Assembly: GCA_964386635.1 (NCBI GenBank)
Contig: CAYLRO010000024.1
Coordinates: 1-44,769 of the forward strand
Source of the DNA: Sabulitectum sp964386635
Lineage (GTDB): Bacteria > Fermentibacterota > Fermentibacteria > Fermentibacterales > JCC-6
Direction: 5' to 3'
DNA length: 44,769 nucleotides
Part shown: piece after piece, positions 26,396 to 35,679 of the stretch
How positions within the stretch are numbered: position 1 is the stretch's first letter
Layout: each line of letters starts with the position of its first letter
Translations under genes and position numbers: made by a program
The notes under the pieces: generated by a model
Databases searched by the model: none
Seen by the model: only the letters and a program-made list of their open reading frames with translations
What the model was told of the DNA's origin: nothing

Positions 26396-26881
26396 TCAGC
26401 CTCCACACCTGGTAACAGAACCGGCGAGTACTTCCAGGGCATGATCCAGAACAGGGAGAAGAAAGCCTACGCACTGGGTAACGGCTTTTACGCTTCCAGG
26501 AAGATTAATCACAAGCGTTGTACCTCTTATTCCTGCTGTACCCCTGCTCAACCACGCTGTTTTAACCTTTTCAGCAGAGAGCTGTCTGAGCATTTCGGGA
26601 ATACCGGGAACCCTCCTGGAACACTCCTGCTCAGTAGCCTCCGGTGTCATGTCCCTGGGGCTGAATCCAGTTCCTCCTGTGGTAAGAAGAAGGCTGGTTT
26701 CAGGAAGGCAGAGGTCTCTTACAGCCTTTGACACCTCTTCTACGCCGTCGGCACATATCCTGTAGTCCGCCAGTCTGTATCCGGCTTCTTCAAGCAGGTT
26801 TATTATCGCCGGCCCACTTCCATCCTCACGGTGGCCTCTGCTGCAGCTGTCGCTTACTGTGAGAACGCTGAATGAAGCCAC
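26396..26881 (-). CDS. mogA: Molybdopterin adenylyltransferase (MogA/MoaB family)
   Basis: This enzyme activates molybdopterin with ATP to MPT-AMP, ready for metal insertion by MoeA. It has 161 residues. The signature LTTGGTGFSPRDMTPEAT is present, as is INLPGSVKA near the C-terminus. The start is GTG 26881, 6 nt after GGAGG and one base after the moaC stop. It is the last gene of the molybdenum cofactor operon. The MoaB sub-family is hard to separate from MogA by eye. Confidence 0.93.
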   Translation of the reverse strand: MASFSVLTVSDSCSRGHREDGSGPAIINLLEEAGYRLADYRICADGVEEVSKAVRDLCLPETSLLLTTGGTGFSPRDMTPEATEQECSRRVPGIPEMLRQLSAEKVKTAWLSRGTAGIRGTTLVINLPGSVKAVTQCVGFLLPVLDHALEVLAGSVTRCGG

Positions 26882-26882
26882 C

Positions 26883-27362
26883 TTAAACCTCCGTCTGATC
26901 AGCTGTGTATGTTCCGGATCTGCCTCCGGTTTTTTTCAGAAGACGGATGTCGCTGACCACCATACCTCTGTCCACAGCCTTCAGCATATCGTAAACAGTC
27001 AGAAGTGCAGTTGAAACTCCCACAAGAGCTTCCATCTCAAATCCGGTTCTTGCCATGGCAGAAACAGAACAGGAACAGTGTATCTCAGAGCCGGATACTT
27101 CCAGATCAACCTCCACTGAAGAAACCTGAAGAGTATGGCACATTGGTATCAGCTGATCTGTTCTCTTCACAGCCTGAATCCCAGCCACCACTGCAGTGTT
27201 GAAAACATCTCCCTTTGGGAGTGACCCGCTTTCAAGAGCGCTTATCACCCTGGGAGACAGTTTAATCACTCCGCCGGCAACAGCAGTTCTCAGGGTAGGC
27301 TCTTTGCTGGAAACATCCACCATCCTGGGTCTGCCTTTTCCGTTAACATGAGTAAGCTTCAT
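26883..27362 (-). CDS. moaC: Cyclic pyranopterin monophosphate synthase
   Basis: MoaC converts the MoaA product to cyclic pyranopterin monophosphate, the first stable Moco intermediate. Started at ATG 27362 (GGAGG 8 nt upstream) it has 159 residues, the usual size; an earlier in-frame start at 27395 lies deep inside moaA. Motifs: KGRPRMVDVSSKEPTLRTA, DQLIPMCHTL, TGFEMEALVGVSTALLTVYDM and IRLLKKTGGRSG. It overlaps the moaA stop in ATGA. Confidence 0.96.
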   Translation of the reverse strand: MKLTHVNGKGRPRMVDVSSKEPTLRTAVAGGVIKLSPRVISALESGSLPKGDVFNTAVVAGIQAVKRTDQLIPMCHTLQVSSVEVDLEVSGSEIHCSCSVSAMARTGFEMEALVGVSTALLTVYDMLKAVDRGMVVSDIRLLKKTGGRSGTYTADQTEV

Positions 27363-28294
27363 CCGCCTATCCTCCACATTCTTACTCCTCCGCACCTTCC
27401 CTTTTCAGGTTTGGTCCGAATGAGCTCACTCACTGCGCTCCGCATGCTTTCCACACCGGCTCCTCCTCTTAGCATGAGCCCAAGGTCCAGCGGCTCTCCT
27501 CCTGCCAGGCATGGAAGGAGTTTACCGTCTGCAGTAAGGCGCAGCCTTGTGCACCGGCTGCACATATCAGTACAGACAGGTGCTATCAGCCCGAACCTGA
27601 AACCCTTCTTTGACTGGTAAATCCTTGCAGTGCCGTTTGTATCTCTCTCTGTCAGTGTACCGAGGTCTCTTCCCAGTTCATCAAGGATCAAATCACCGGA
27701 GACGTAACCGCAGACGGAACCTTCCATTGGCATATGCTCTATGAATCTTATCGTGGTCCCCAGTCTGGAAGCCCATCTCACCAGCTCGCCCAGATGCCCT
27801 GTGTTGATCCCTTCAAGAACCACACAGTTCAGTTTCACAGGCTCAAGGCCGAACCGTTTTGCCGCTGCAACTGCATTCTCAATGTCTGTTCTTGTCACAG
27901 ACCTTCTTGTGACCCTCTGAAGAACACTGTCGTCAATACTGTCTACACTGATGTTCACCCTGGAAAGCCCGGCAGCAGCCAGCTCTTCCGCATACTTCGG
28001 AAGGAGAATCCCGTTGGTGGTCATTACTGTTTCAGCTATAGATGAGAGGTTTTCCACCAGTGAAACAACCCCTTTTCTTACCAGCGGTTCACCTCCTGTA
28101 ACCCGTATTTTTCTTAAGCCGGCTACAGAATCTATCAGAATGGCGAGAGTGTTTATCTCTTCAAATCTCAGCACCTGAGAGTGATCCATTTCAGGCACTC
28201 CAGTCTCAGGCATACAGTAAATACACCTCAAGTTACACCTGTCTGTAACTGATATCCTCAGGTAGTCGATGTTTCTGCCGGTATTGTCTCTCAT
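27359..28294 (-). CDS. moaA: GTP 3',8-cyclase (radical SAM)
   Basis: MoaA starts Moco synthesis by rearranging GTP. It has 311 residues. The radical-SAM cluster Cys20-Cys24-Cys27 (CNLRCIYC) and the second C-terminal cluster (VCTDMCSRC ... LLPC) are complete. The TGGEPLVRKG motif binds AdoMet, and the C-terminus ends in Gly-Gly, as active MoaA needs. It overlaps both neighbours by 4 nt (ATGA), so the operon is tightly coupled. Confidence 0.97.
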   Translation of the reverse strand: MRDNTGRNIDYLRISVTDRCNLRCIYCMPETGVPEMDHSQVLRFEEINTLAILIDSVAGLRKIRVTGGEPLVRKGVVSLVENLSSIAETVMTTNGILLPKYAEELAAAGLSRVNISVDSIDDSVLQRVTRRSVTRTDIENAVAAAKRFGLEPVKLNCVVLEGINTGHLGELVRWASRLGTTIRFIEHMPMEGSVCGYVSGDLILDELGRDLGTLTERDTNGTARIYQSKKGFRFGLIAPVCTDMCSRCTRLRLTADGKLLPCLAGGEPLDLGLMLRGGAGVESMRSAVSELIRTKPEKGRCGGVRMWRIGG

Positions 28295-29505
28295 TCCCAG
28301 CAGCTCTCTCCGCCAGCCCAGGACATAAGAGCAAACGGAACAGGTTTGTTCTCTGGAATGCCTGTACTCTCTGCAGAGAGCCAGGCAAGGCTGTTGGTGC
28401 CCCTGGTACTCATGAGATCACCTGATCCGGAACTGGGGGGAACGTCAATAGTCCAGCCGTTTCTGCCGAATTCAGCCATGCCTCTGTAGAAATACTGTCT
28501 TCCTGCTTTCTTTTTCAACGGTTTCGAGCAGATGCCTGTGAAAGTCTTTTTCCTGTAGGCAGTGTGACCGGAAACATATCTCAGAGCAGGAAGAACATAA
28601 GACTCCAGACCTACCAGAACACTTACAGGGTTTCCCGGGAGACCGAACATGATCTTGTGATCAGATTCCCGAACTGCCAGTGAAAAAGGTTTACCCGGTT
28701 TCTGTGCCACAGTGCGGAAGAGGAATCTGAATCCCAGTTTCTCCATTACTTCAGGAATGTAATCCCTGGTTCCCATTGAAATGCCGCCTGCTGTGAGAAG
28801 AATATCAGAGGTTAGAAGAGCCTGTGCTGCTGCATTCTCCAGAGAAGCAGGATCATCAGCGGCGTGAAGAACGACTGAAGGGGTGTATCCTGAGCAGGTC
28901 AGATGAGCTGCCATAAGAGAAGAATTCGCATTCCTGACCTGCCCCGGCCCGGGAACCTGAACAGGAGGGATAACCTCAGAACCTGTTGTAAGCACACTCA
29001 CTTCAGGTCTTGAAAACACTTTCAAAACAGACCTGCCGGCCATGGAAGCAATGCCTGTTTCAGCAGGAGAAAGAACAAGCCCTGAAGAAAGAACGACCTG
29101 GCCTGCCTCAATGTCCTCCGCCTGAAAGCAGATGTTGGCCCCCTTCTCAGGAAGGGCTGACACAGTAAGTACTCCGTCCCTTACTTCTGTATGCTCAACC
29201 ATAACAACTCTGTCTGCGCCTGCTGGAACAGGGGCACCTGTCATGATGGGAGCAGCTGTGTTCCGGTGTTCAAGAGGCTCTGGGTCTGTTCCTGCGGTTA
29301 TCTCGGGAAGAAGCTTCCAGGAGTCACCTGATCCGACAAGGGCAAATCCGTCCATAGCGCTTCTGTCAAACGGGGGCATGTCAATATCGCATAACACATC
29401 TTCAGCCAGTACTCTTCCGGTACACCTGGTTACAGAAATATTCTCGGGACCCTGCTTCTTCATGTTATCAATAGTAATATTGAATGCGTCTCTGACGCTT
29501 ATCAT
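28291..29505 (-). CDS. moeA: Molybdopterin molybdenumtransferase
   Basis: MoeA inserts molybdate (or tungstate) into adenylated molybdopterin. The protein has 404 residues. Conserved stretches: DIDMPPFDRSAMDGFAL, IMTGAPVPAGADRVVMVE, TAGGISMGTRDYI, FGLPGNPVSVLVGLESYVLP and a C-terminal domain IV. ATG 29505 overlaps the stop of the MobB/ModE fusion gene by 4 nt. Only one moeA is seen; a second could serve tungsten elsewhere. Confidence 0.96.
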   Translation of the reverse strand: MISVRDAFNITIDNMKKQGPENISVTRCTGRVLAEDVLCDIDMPPFDRSAMDGFALVGSGDSWKLLPEITAGTDPEPLEHRNTAAPIMTGAPVPAGADRVVMVEHTEVRDGVLTVSALPEKGANICFQAEDIEAGQVVLSSGLVLSPAETGIASMAGRSVLKVFSRPEVSVLTTGSEVIPPVQVPGPGQVRNANSSLMAAHLTCSGYTPSVVLHAADDPASLENAAAQALLTSDILLTAGGISMGTRDYIPEVMEKLGFRFLFRTVAQKPGKPFSLAVRESDHKIMFGLPGNPVSVLVGLESYVLPALRYVSGHTAYRKKTFTGICSKPLKKKAGRQYFYRGMAEFGRNGWTIDVPPSSGSGDLMSTRGTNSLAWLSAESTGIPENKPVPFALMSWAGGESCWE

Positions 29506-30338
29506 CTGTTCTCTTCCTCCAGTTCTGATGCCGCTCTGGCCATGGAATTTTCAAGAAAATGGAATCTGTTCAGAAGCATGTCGGCCACAGGAGTCAATGT
29601 GCTTCCTCCTCCACCGGATCCACCTCTGCTTCTGTGTATCAATCTAACACCTATCTTTTTCTCTGTCCTGGAAACCAGGGTCCAGACTCTTCTGTACTGG
29701 ATACCGGTGCTCCTGGATGCGGCAAGAATGGATCCTGTCTTCCGAATAGCCTCAAGGAGAGAGGCAATTCCTCCGCCGAAGATAGGATCATTTCCTATCT
29801 GCAGCCAGAGCTTCCAGCCAGGCAGTACAGGATTGAAACCTGAAAAACCCGCAAAGGAAAGAATAAGCCCTGTAGTCTCACTGCTTACCGCGGAAAGCGG
29901 TCCGTCAATATGGAAAGCCGCAGTATCTGCAAGCTCAGGATTCTTAGGCTCATCCACATCACCATGAATGTACACCAGTACTGCCTCTGGAATAATCTCA
30001 GCTGCTGAATTGGTTTCCCAGATCACTGCATCCGAATCCGGAGGCGGAGCAGGGAGAGACACAGAGAGATCACAGTCGGAACCGTAACTGAACAGCCCGG
30101 TTTCTGAAGCACCGGCCTGTTTCACCCGCCAGGTATCCGAATTCTTCCTGCCTTCACCTGGTGTAAACACGCTGCCGGGGTCACGCCTCTGTCTCAGTTT
30201 GAAAAAAGCTGTTTTCAAACCCCTGTGGCTCAAGGCCTCTGCAAGTGCAGAAGAGAGAAGAGTTTTCCCCAGTTTTCTTCCTGCAGCAGCCACGACTATA
30301 TTTCTGCCCACGAATTCACCTCCGTGATCACTTGCCAT
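29502..30338 (-). CDS. MobB-like P-loop protein fused to a ModE-type winged-helix domain
   Basis: The protein has 278 residues and heads the Moco operon. The N-terminal half has a Walker A loop (AGRKLGKT, 19-26) in a MobB/CbiA-like setting and an acidic strand (AVIWETN). The C-terminal half (about 173-275) matches the ModE DNA-binding domain: a leading strand with PIFGGG, LLEAIRKTGSILAASRSTGI, YRRVWTLVSR, then RGGSGGGGSTLT, the glycine wing found in ModE. No molybdate-binding (MOP) domain follows. It probably senses nucleotide or cofactor and controls its own operon, but that is inference. ATG 30338 has only a weak ribosome site. Confidence 0.82.
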   Translation of the reverse strand: MASDHGGEFVGRNIVVAAAGRKLGKTLLSSALAEALSHRGLKTAFFKLRQRRDPGSVFTPGEGRKNSDTWRVKQAGASETGLFSYGSDCDLSVSLPAPPPDSDAVIWETNSAAEIIPEAVLVYIHGDVDEPKNPELADTAAFHIDGPLSAVSSETTGLILSFAGFSGFNPVLPGWKLWLQIGNDPIFGGGIASLLEAIRKTGSILAASRSTGIQYRRVWTLVSRTEKKIGVRLIHRSRGGSGGGGSTLTPVADMLLNRFHFLENSMARAASELEEENR

Positions 30339-30372
30339 TTCCGTTTACCGGTTTTTAACATAGGCAAACCAT

Positions 30373-30389
30373 CCAGACCGGGCCAGACC
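30373..30389. promoter_or_regulatory. Spaced direct repeat in the Moco/M16 divergent gap, possible operator
   Basis: CCAGACC occurs twice, separated by GGG, so the copies repeat every 10 bp (one helical turn). They lie in the 71-bp gap between the MobB/ModE-fusion gene and the M16 peptidase gene. They do not resemble the E. coli ModE site, and binding by the fused winged helix is only a guess. Confidence 0.3.
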
Positions 30390-30409
30390 ATTGAAAGAGC
30401 AGGAAACAG

Positions 30410-33265
30410 ATGACTTCTATGCCGTTCACAGTCACCGAAAGCAGATACATTCCGGCAATAAAATCAACAGTGACAACATCCCGCCACAAGAGAACAGGAG
30501 CCACCCTGGTTCATCTCTCTTCCGAGAAGGAGCGGGAGCACTTCTTCAGTGCCTGTTTCAGAACCCCTCCGGATAATCACACCGGTACACCTCACATCAT
30601 TGAGCACACGGTTCTGGGAGGTTCAGTGAAGTACCCGGTGAAAGATCCATTCATGGAAATGGTTAGAAGCAGTATGGCCACATTCATAAACGCTCTCACC
30701 TACGGTGACAGAACACTGTATCCGGTAGGGAGTGTTAACAGACAGGACTTTCTGAACCTGATAGATGTTTACATGGATGCTGTTTTCAACCCTCTGCTGA
30801 AACCTGAACTGTTTGCCCAGGAGGGATACCGGCTGGAACTCCAGGAAGATGACAACCTTGTCCACAGCGGTGTTGTCTACAATGAGATGAAAGGAGCCTA
30901 TTCTGATCCTGACAGTTACATCGAGAAGGAAATTGCCAGAGCCCTGTATCCGGAAGGCTCCTGCGGGAAAGACTCCGGAGGAGATCCTCCATACATAACC
31001 GGACTTGGTTACTCGGGATTCAGAAGTTTCTATGAAGAGCATTATCATCCTGATAACTGCTGTCTCTTTGCTCTCACCGGAATACCCTTTGAAGAGTTCG
31101 CTTCCAGGATGGATACCCTTCTGCCTGATACCGGAGAGGGGAAGAAACCTGCGGTAATAACTTTGCAGGAGGATTTCCCGTCACCTGTCTCAGCTGATAT
31201 CCCGTTCCCTGGAGAGAATGAAAGCTGTACTGTACTTTCCGCCTGGAAGGTAAACAATGCAGGGGATCCTGTAGAAACCCTGGCATTCTCCCTTCTTGAG
31301 GATGTGCTGCTTGAAGATGACTCTTCTCCTGTGAAAAAAGAATTGCTGGAGTCCGGTCTCGGAACCGGTCTCTCATCCTGTGGATACGACCATGACCCCA
31401 TCCAGAGGAATTTCCTTGCAGGCCTTAAGGGAGTAAAAAGGGAGAAAGCTCCAGAGGTGTTCACTCTCATAAGGAATACACTGACACACCTGGCGGATAA
31501 GGGGCTGGACGCGAAGCTTGTTAAGAACATGCTTCATCGCAAGGAACTTGCAATGAGATACATCGGTTCAGGCTGGCCGTATTCACTGATGAATGCAGTT
31601 ACAGCAGCCTGGACTCATAACGAGAACATCATGGATTCTCTTGATCTGGACAGGCTTCTGAAAAGTTTGAACGAAAGACTTTCCGCCAGACCGAAGCTTT
31701 TGGAAGAAATGATCTCAAAGTGGCTTTTAGATAATCCACACAGAGCTGATCTGGTCTTCTATCCGGATCAGGAGCACTTCTCAGCTCTTGAGGAAAAATC
31801 CAGACTGGAACTTAAAGATAAAAAAGAAAACATGTCTCAGGATGAACTCCAGGGTTTCAGGGACACTGCTGACAAACTGCAGGCAATGACGGATACTCCG
31901 GATTCCCCTGAAGCTCTTGCCTCCATTCCAAAGCTCAGCCTGAAAGATATACCGGTTGAACCCCCTTCTGTTTTCCACAGAACCATATCGGAGAATGGCA
32001 GAACAATCCTGACCACGGAAATGAACACTTCAGGTGTGTGCTATCTGGACCTCTGCCTGGACATGACCGGGTTGGATCACCGGCTGATTTCTTCTCTCCC
32101 GGTATACGCATCAATTCTTACAAGGGTTGGCGCCGGAGGGAAAACACACATTCAGATGGCTGAAGAGGAACTGGCCTGCTCAGGAGGAATCGGAGCTTCA
32201 ATTACATCAGTAACATCAACAGCAGGGAGTACGGATAACTTCAGACTCATTCTCAAGATCTCGGGGCACTGCCTTGAAAGGGATCTTACCCGGATGCTGG
32301 ATCTTATAAATCTGCGGCTGTTCTCACCGGACCTGAATGATTACAGCAGAATCATGACTGTCTCTCATGAGGTAACCGAGCAACTGAGAAGCTCTCTCAT
32401 CCCCAGAGGGAATGCTTTTGCATCTCTCGCTGCAAGATCCGGCCTTACAGGGGGCCACGCAGCAGCAGAGCTCATGGGAGGAATTTCATTCGTAAGGAGA
32501 ATGTCAACGATTTCCAGTGACACCATAGCGGTGGAAATGAATGCACTGAGGGAAATTGCAGAGTACATAAAGGAGAGATCCACAGGTACTCTTGCCTGGA
32601 CGGGCCCAGATAACAAACTGCAAATTCTGAAGGAATGGCTTCAGGAACATCCATGCTTCAGTTCAGAGTTTTCAGAGATGTCAGCCCTGGAAGGGGAAAT
32701 TCTTTCAGGGATCAGGATCAATGGGGACACAGCTTTTGCCGCAGCTGCAATGCCGGGTATTCCTCTGACTCATGAGATGGCTGCATCAGGAATAGTAATG
32801 ATGAGAATGCTCTCTGAGGGATACCTGTGGGATGAGATAAGAGCAAGGAACGGCGCATACGGTGCAGGTGCATCCCAGGCAGGAGGAGCAATCAGTTTTT
32901 ACTCATACAGAGATCCTTCTCCTTCCGCCAGCATCCAGTGTTTCAGAGAGGCCGTGGCCGGAGGGATCAGGAAGCTTGACCTGACCCCGCGTGGAATAGA
33001 AGATTCCATAATAGCAAGCGTTAAGGGTATTGATCCTCCTGTAAGACCTGCAGGAGCAAATGGAATGGCTCTTGTAAGACACTTCAGGGACATGACTGCT
33101 GATGTTACAGAGTCCTGCCGGAGCAACCTTCTCAGGGTGAACCGAAAATCAATTGAGCAGTTCGCTCAGTGGTTGTCTTCAGCAGAAGCCCCCTTGAGAA
33201 TATGTGTCATGGGAGACCGGAATGTACTTGATTCAGCTGGAGTTACCAGCTTTACAGAGCTGTAG
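30410..33265 (+). CDS. M16C zinc metallopeptidase (PreP/presequence-protease type)
   Basis: The protein has 951 residues, the two-halves-in-one-chain size of M16C enzymes, which degrade peptides inside a closed chamber. The inverted zinc motif is intact: His62-I-I-Glu65-His66, with the distal ligand Glu159 in VYNEMKGAY. KYPVKDPFMEM, INALTYGDRTLYPV and the C-terminal-half motif GYLWDEIRARNGAYGAGA are typical of PreP/CYM1. No signal peptide is seen, so it likely works in the cytoplasm. ATG 30410 has AGGA 6 nt upstream. It leads a short operon with two small membrane proteins. Confidence 0.93.
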   Translation: MTSMPFTVTESRYIPAIKSTVTTSRHKRTGATLVHLSSEKEREHFFSACFRTPPDNHTGTPHIIEHTVLGGSVKYPVKDPFMEMVRSSMATFINALTYGDRTLYPVGSVNRQDFLNLIDVYMDAVFNPLLKPELFAQEGYRLELQEDDNLVHSGVVYNEMKGAYSDPDSYIEKEIARALYPEGSCGKDSGGDPPYITGLGYSGFRSFYEEHYHPDNCCLFALTGIPFEEFASRMDTLLPDTGEGKKPAVITLQEDFPSPVSADIPFPGENESCTVLSAWKVNNAGDPVETLAFSLLEDVLLEDDSSPVKKELLESGLGTGLSSCGYDHDPIQRNFLAGLKGVKREKAPEVFTLIRNTLTHLADKGLDAKLVKNMLHRKELAMRYIGSGWPYSLMNAVTAAWTHNENIMDSLDLDRLLKSLNERLSARPKLLEEMISKWLLDNPHRADLVFYPDQEHFSALEEKSRLELKDKKENMSQDELQGFRDTADKLQAMTDTPDSPEALASIPKLSLKDIPVEPPSVFHRTISENGRTILTTEMNTSGVCYLDLCLDMTGLDHRLISSLPVYASILTRVGAGGKTHIQMAEEELACSGGIGASITSVTSTAGSTDNFRLILKISGHCLERDLTRMLDLINLRLFSPDLNDYSRIMTVSHEVTEQLRSSLIPRGNAFASLAARSGLTGGHAAAELMGGISFVRRMSTISSDTIAVEMNALREIAEYIKERSTGTLAWTGPDNKLQILKEWLQEHPCFSSEFSEMSALEGEILSGIRINGDTAFAAAAMPGIPLTHEMAASGIVMMRMLSEGYLWDEIRARNGAYGAGASQAGGAISFYSYRDPSPSASIQCFREAVAGGIRKLDLTPRGIEDSIIASVKGIDPPVRPAGANGMALVRHFRDMTADVTESCRSNLLRVNRKSIEQFAQWLSSAEAPLRICVMGDRNVLDSAGVTSFTEL

Positions 33266-33278
33266 AGAGAGGTGATGT

Positions 33279-33548
33279 ATGGATACTGCTTCACTGGTAA
33301 TTGGAATTTTCTGTGCTGTGATAGGGTTCATTCCCTGTCTTCAGGTTGTTGTTATCGTTCCTGCTCTGGTGGGTCTGATTCTGGGTATTATCTCCTTCAA
33401 CCGTAACAAACAGGAGGACAAACCCACAGGCATGGCTCTTGCCGGAATTATCCTCAACGCACTTCCTCTTCTGGTTGTAACTGCACTGGCTGCATTTGTG
33501 GGATTCAGTGCTGATACTTACACTATTAACGATATGACCATCAAATAG
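33279..33548 (+). CDS. DUF4190-like small membrane protein
   Basis: The protein has 89 residues with two long hydrophobic helices around a polar turn (SFNRNKQEDKPTGMALAGII), the pattern of DUF4190. The family has no known function and is found mostly in small integral membrane proteins. ATG 33279 lies 13 nt after the M16 stop, and the next gene is 7 nt downstream. Confidence 0.75.
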   Translation: MDTASLVIGIFCAVIGFIPCLQVVVIVPALVGLILGIISFNRNKQEDKPTGMALAGIILNALPLLVVTALAAFVGFSADTYTINDMTIK

Positions 33549-33555
33549 AAACTCC

Positions 33556-33930
33556 ATGATGGCGTACAGAACAGTTAACCTGGTAATTCTGGGACTGCTT
33601 CTGTACGCTGCTCTCTTTCCCGTGATATCACCTGTAATGGAGAAACTTATGCCTGGAATCTGGAGGTGTCAGTACAGGGCTCTCACCGGAAGACCCTGTT
33701 TGTTCTGCGGACTCACAGAGGACATGAGCAACTTTCTGGCACAGCGGCAGGCAACACCTGCAAACAGGCTCTTCCCTCTTCTGATCAGGATTTATGGAAT
33801 TGAGCTGATTCTGAGGATCCTCTTTACTGCATTATGGATAAAGCACAGATGGGAAAAACTGCCGGTTCTGGACATTGTGCTTCACTCAGCGGGTTGTGCC
33901 GGGGTGCTTCTGTTTAGCCTGACCACCTAG
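33556..33930 (+). CDS. DUF2752-like membrane protein
   Basis: The protein has 124 residues with about three membrane helices. The segment CQYRALTGRPCLFCGLTEDM matches the DUF2752 hallmark (CPFRALTGxPCPxCGLTRA), whose cysteines and glycine sit at a membrane surface. Function is unknown. The last 45 bases overlap the 3' end of the radical SAM gene on the other strand. Confidence 0.75.
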   Translation: MMAYRTVNLVILGLLLYAALFPVISPVMEKLMPGIWRCQYRALTGRPCLFCGLTEDMSNFLAQRQATPANRLFPLLIRIYGIELILRILFTALWIKHRWEKLPVLDIVLHSAGCAGVLLFSLTT

Positions 33931-35592
33931 AACAGTATCCTTCTGTCTCTGCTTCTCCGATGGCTTAACAGGTACACGAACAGGAGTTCCATCCTGAAAT
34001 GACAATCCTGTACAGTACATTGCAGTAGCCGGTGTACCTGGAGTTGGCAGGAAGATCTGGATCTGCTTCGGAAGTGGACCCTGTTCCAGGATGAATGCTC
34101 TGGCCGCCTGCATATCACCAATTGTACAGCCTGGGAATCCAGCAATAATGTAGGGCATTATGTACCGGTCTTTTTTTCCTGCAGCAGCCTGGAAAAGATC
34201 AGCAAACTGCTTCCAGACCTCGCGGCCGGGTTTCCGCATGAGCCCGAGTATCCTGTCATGTGTATGTTCAGGAGCGATCCGGAGATGCCCGGAGATATTC
34301 CGGGTTGCCAGCCTTTTTACAAATTCAGGATGTTTCAGTGCCACATCATGCCTCAACCCGCTGGAGATGAACACTTTTCTTACTCCGGGAGCCTCTTCAA
34401 CCGTATCGAGAAGCTTCATGTAACTGCTGTGGTCAGTAGCAAAGTGAGGACATATATCCGGGAACAGACATGAAGGTCTCAGGCAGTTCTTCATAGCCGT
34501 TTCACTGGAGCATCCCAGACCATAGAGATTTGCAGTTGGCCCTCCCAGATCTGATATGATCCCGGTAAAACCCGGAACAGCTGCAACCGCTGCCACTTCC
34601 CGGAGAACTGATTCAGCAGATCTGCTCACAGGATACTTCCCCTGATGCAGACCTATTGCACAGAAGCTGCATCCGCCACTGCATCCGCGGACCACTGTGA
34701 TGGAATCCCTGATCATTGTAAATGCGGGAATCTCACCTGTATATGATGGATGCGGTCGCCTGGTGAATGGCAGATCGTAGATTCTGTCAAGCTCTTCCGT
34801 TGTTGCTGGAAAAGAGGTCGGTTCAATTACAACCACCCGGGAATCTGCGTGCTGATACAATCTGGATCCGCACCAGGGATTCTGATTGTTCTCGATTGTC
34901 CTGGTAAGTTCAAGAATACCTGTTCTGTTATTCAGAATTTCCTCGTGAGAGGGCAATTCGATATCGTTTTCACGAATCTCAAAACGCTTTTCATGACAGG
35001 CAACTGCTGTTCCTCTGATACCCTGAAGGTCTTCATTGCACTCGAACCGCCGGGCAATTTCAAGTATCTGTTTCTCACCCATACCGTAAACCAGAATGGA
35101 GGCTTTCGAGTCAAGAAGAATGGATTTCTTAATACTGTCTGACCAGAAGTCGTAATGAGTGACTTTCCGCAGGCTGGCTTCGATTCCGCCCAGCACTACA
35201 GGAACACCTTTCATCACCCTCTGAATACAGTTGGTGTACTTGAGAACTGCTCTGTCAGGCCTCTTTCCCGCCACACCGCCAGCGGTGTAGGCATCGTTGG
35301 ACCTGAGCCTGTTCAGTGAGGTGTAGTGGTTCACCATTGAGTCCATGTTGCCTGAGGTAACCCCTGCAAAGAGCCTGGGAATTCCCATCTTCAGAAATGA
35401 TTCAGGTTTCTTCCAGTCCGGTTGAGAGATAATTCCTGTTCTGTATCCGCTGTCCAGCAGAACACGACCTATAACAGCTGCACCGAAAGAAGGATGATCC
35501 ACATATGCATCACCGGTTACAAGAAGCACATCTAGCTCATCCCACCCAAGGGCAGCCATCTCTTCACGGGTCATTGGAAGGGGTGTTTTCAT
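33886..35592 (-). CDS. YgiQ-family radical SAM protein
   Basis: The protein has 568 residues. The radical-SAM cluster is Cys304-Cys308-Cys311 (GCSGGCSFCAIG), unusually far from the N-terminus, as in YgiQ (UPF0313). Other matches: MTREEMAALGWDELDVLLVTGDAYVDHPSFG at the start (quoted loosely, residues 7-37), GGIEASLRK, IRDSITVVRG and RIAPEHTHD. A B12-like fold usually precedes the SAM barrel. The reaction is not established. ATG 35592 is divergent from the DUF3276 gene. The tail overlaps the DUF2752 gene. Confidence 0.92.
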   Translation of the reverse strand: MKTPLPMTREEMAALGWDELDVLLVTGDAYVDHPSFGAAVIGRVLLDSGYRTGIISQPDWKKPESFLKMGIPRLFAGVTSGNMDSMVNHYTSLNRLRSNDAYTAGGVAGKRPDRAVLKYTNCIQRVMKGVPVVLGGIEASLRKVTHYDFWSDSIKKSILLDSKASILVYGMGEKQILEIARRFECNEDLQGIRGTAVACHEKRFEIRENDIELPSHEEILNNRTGILELTRTIENNQNPWCGSRLYQHADSRVVVIEPTSFPATTEELDRIYDLPFTRRPHPSYTGEIPAFTMIRDSITVVRGCSGGCSFCAIGLHQGKYPVSRSAESVLREVAAVAAVPGFTGIISDLGGPTANLYGLGCSSETAMKNCLRPSCLFPDICPHFATDHSSYMKLLDTVEEAPGVRKVFISSGLRHDVALKHPEFVKRLATRNISGHLRIAPEHTHDRILGLMRKPGREVWKQFADLFQAAAGKKDRYIMPYIIAGFPGCTIGDMQAARAFILEQGPLPKQIQIFLPTPGTPATAMYCTGLSFQDGTPVRVPVKPSEKQRQKDTVLGGQAKQKHPGTTR

Positions 35593-35644
35593 CAGACTAG
35601 TGTGCAGTTTGACAGGAACTTTGTCAAGTCCGGGGCCCGGTGAC

Positions 35645-35678
35645 TTGAAAAATTTAAATTGTTAGAGGTATCTATATA
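35645..35678 (+). promoter_or_regulatory. Predicted promoter of the DUF3276 gene
   Basis: TTGAAA at 35645-35650, then 18 nt to TATCTA (35669-35674), which runs into TATATA (35673-35678). The stretch is AT-rich and lies about 40-70 nt before the start codon. Confidence 0.5.
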
Positions 35679-35679
35679 A

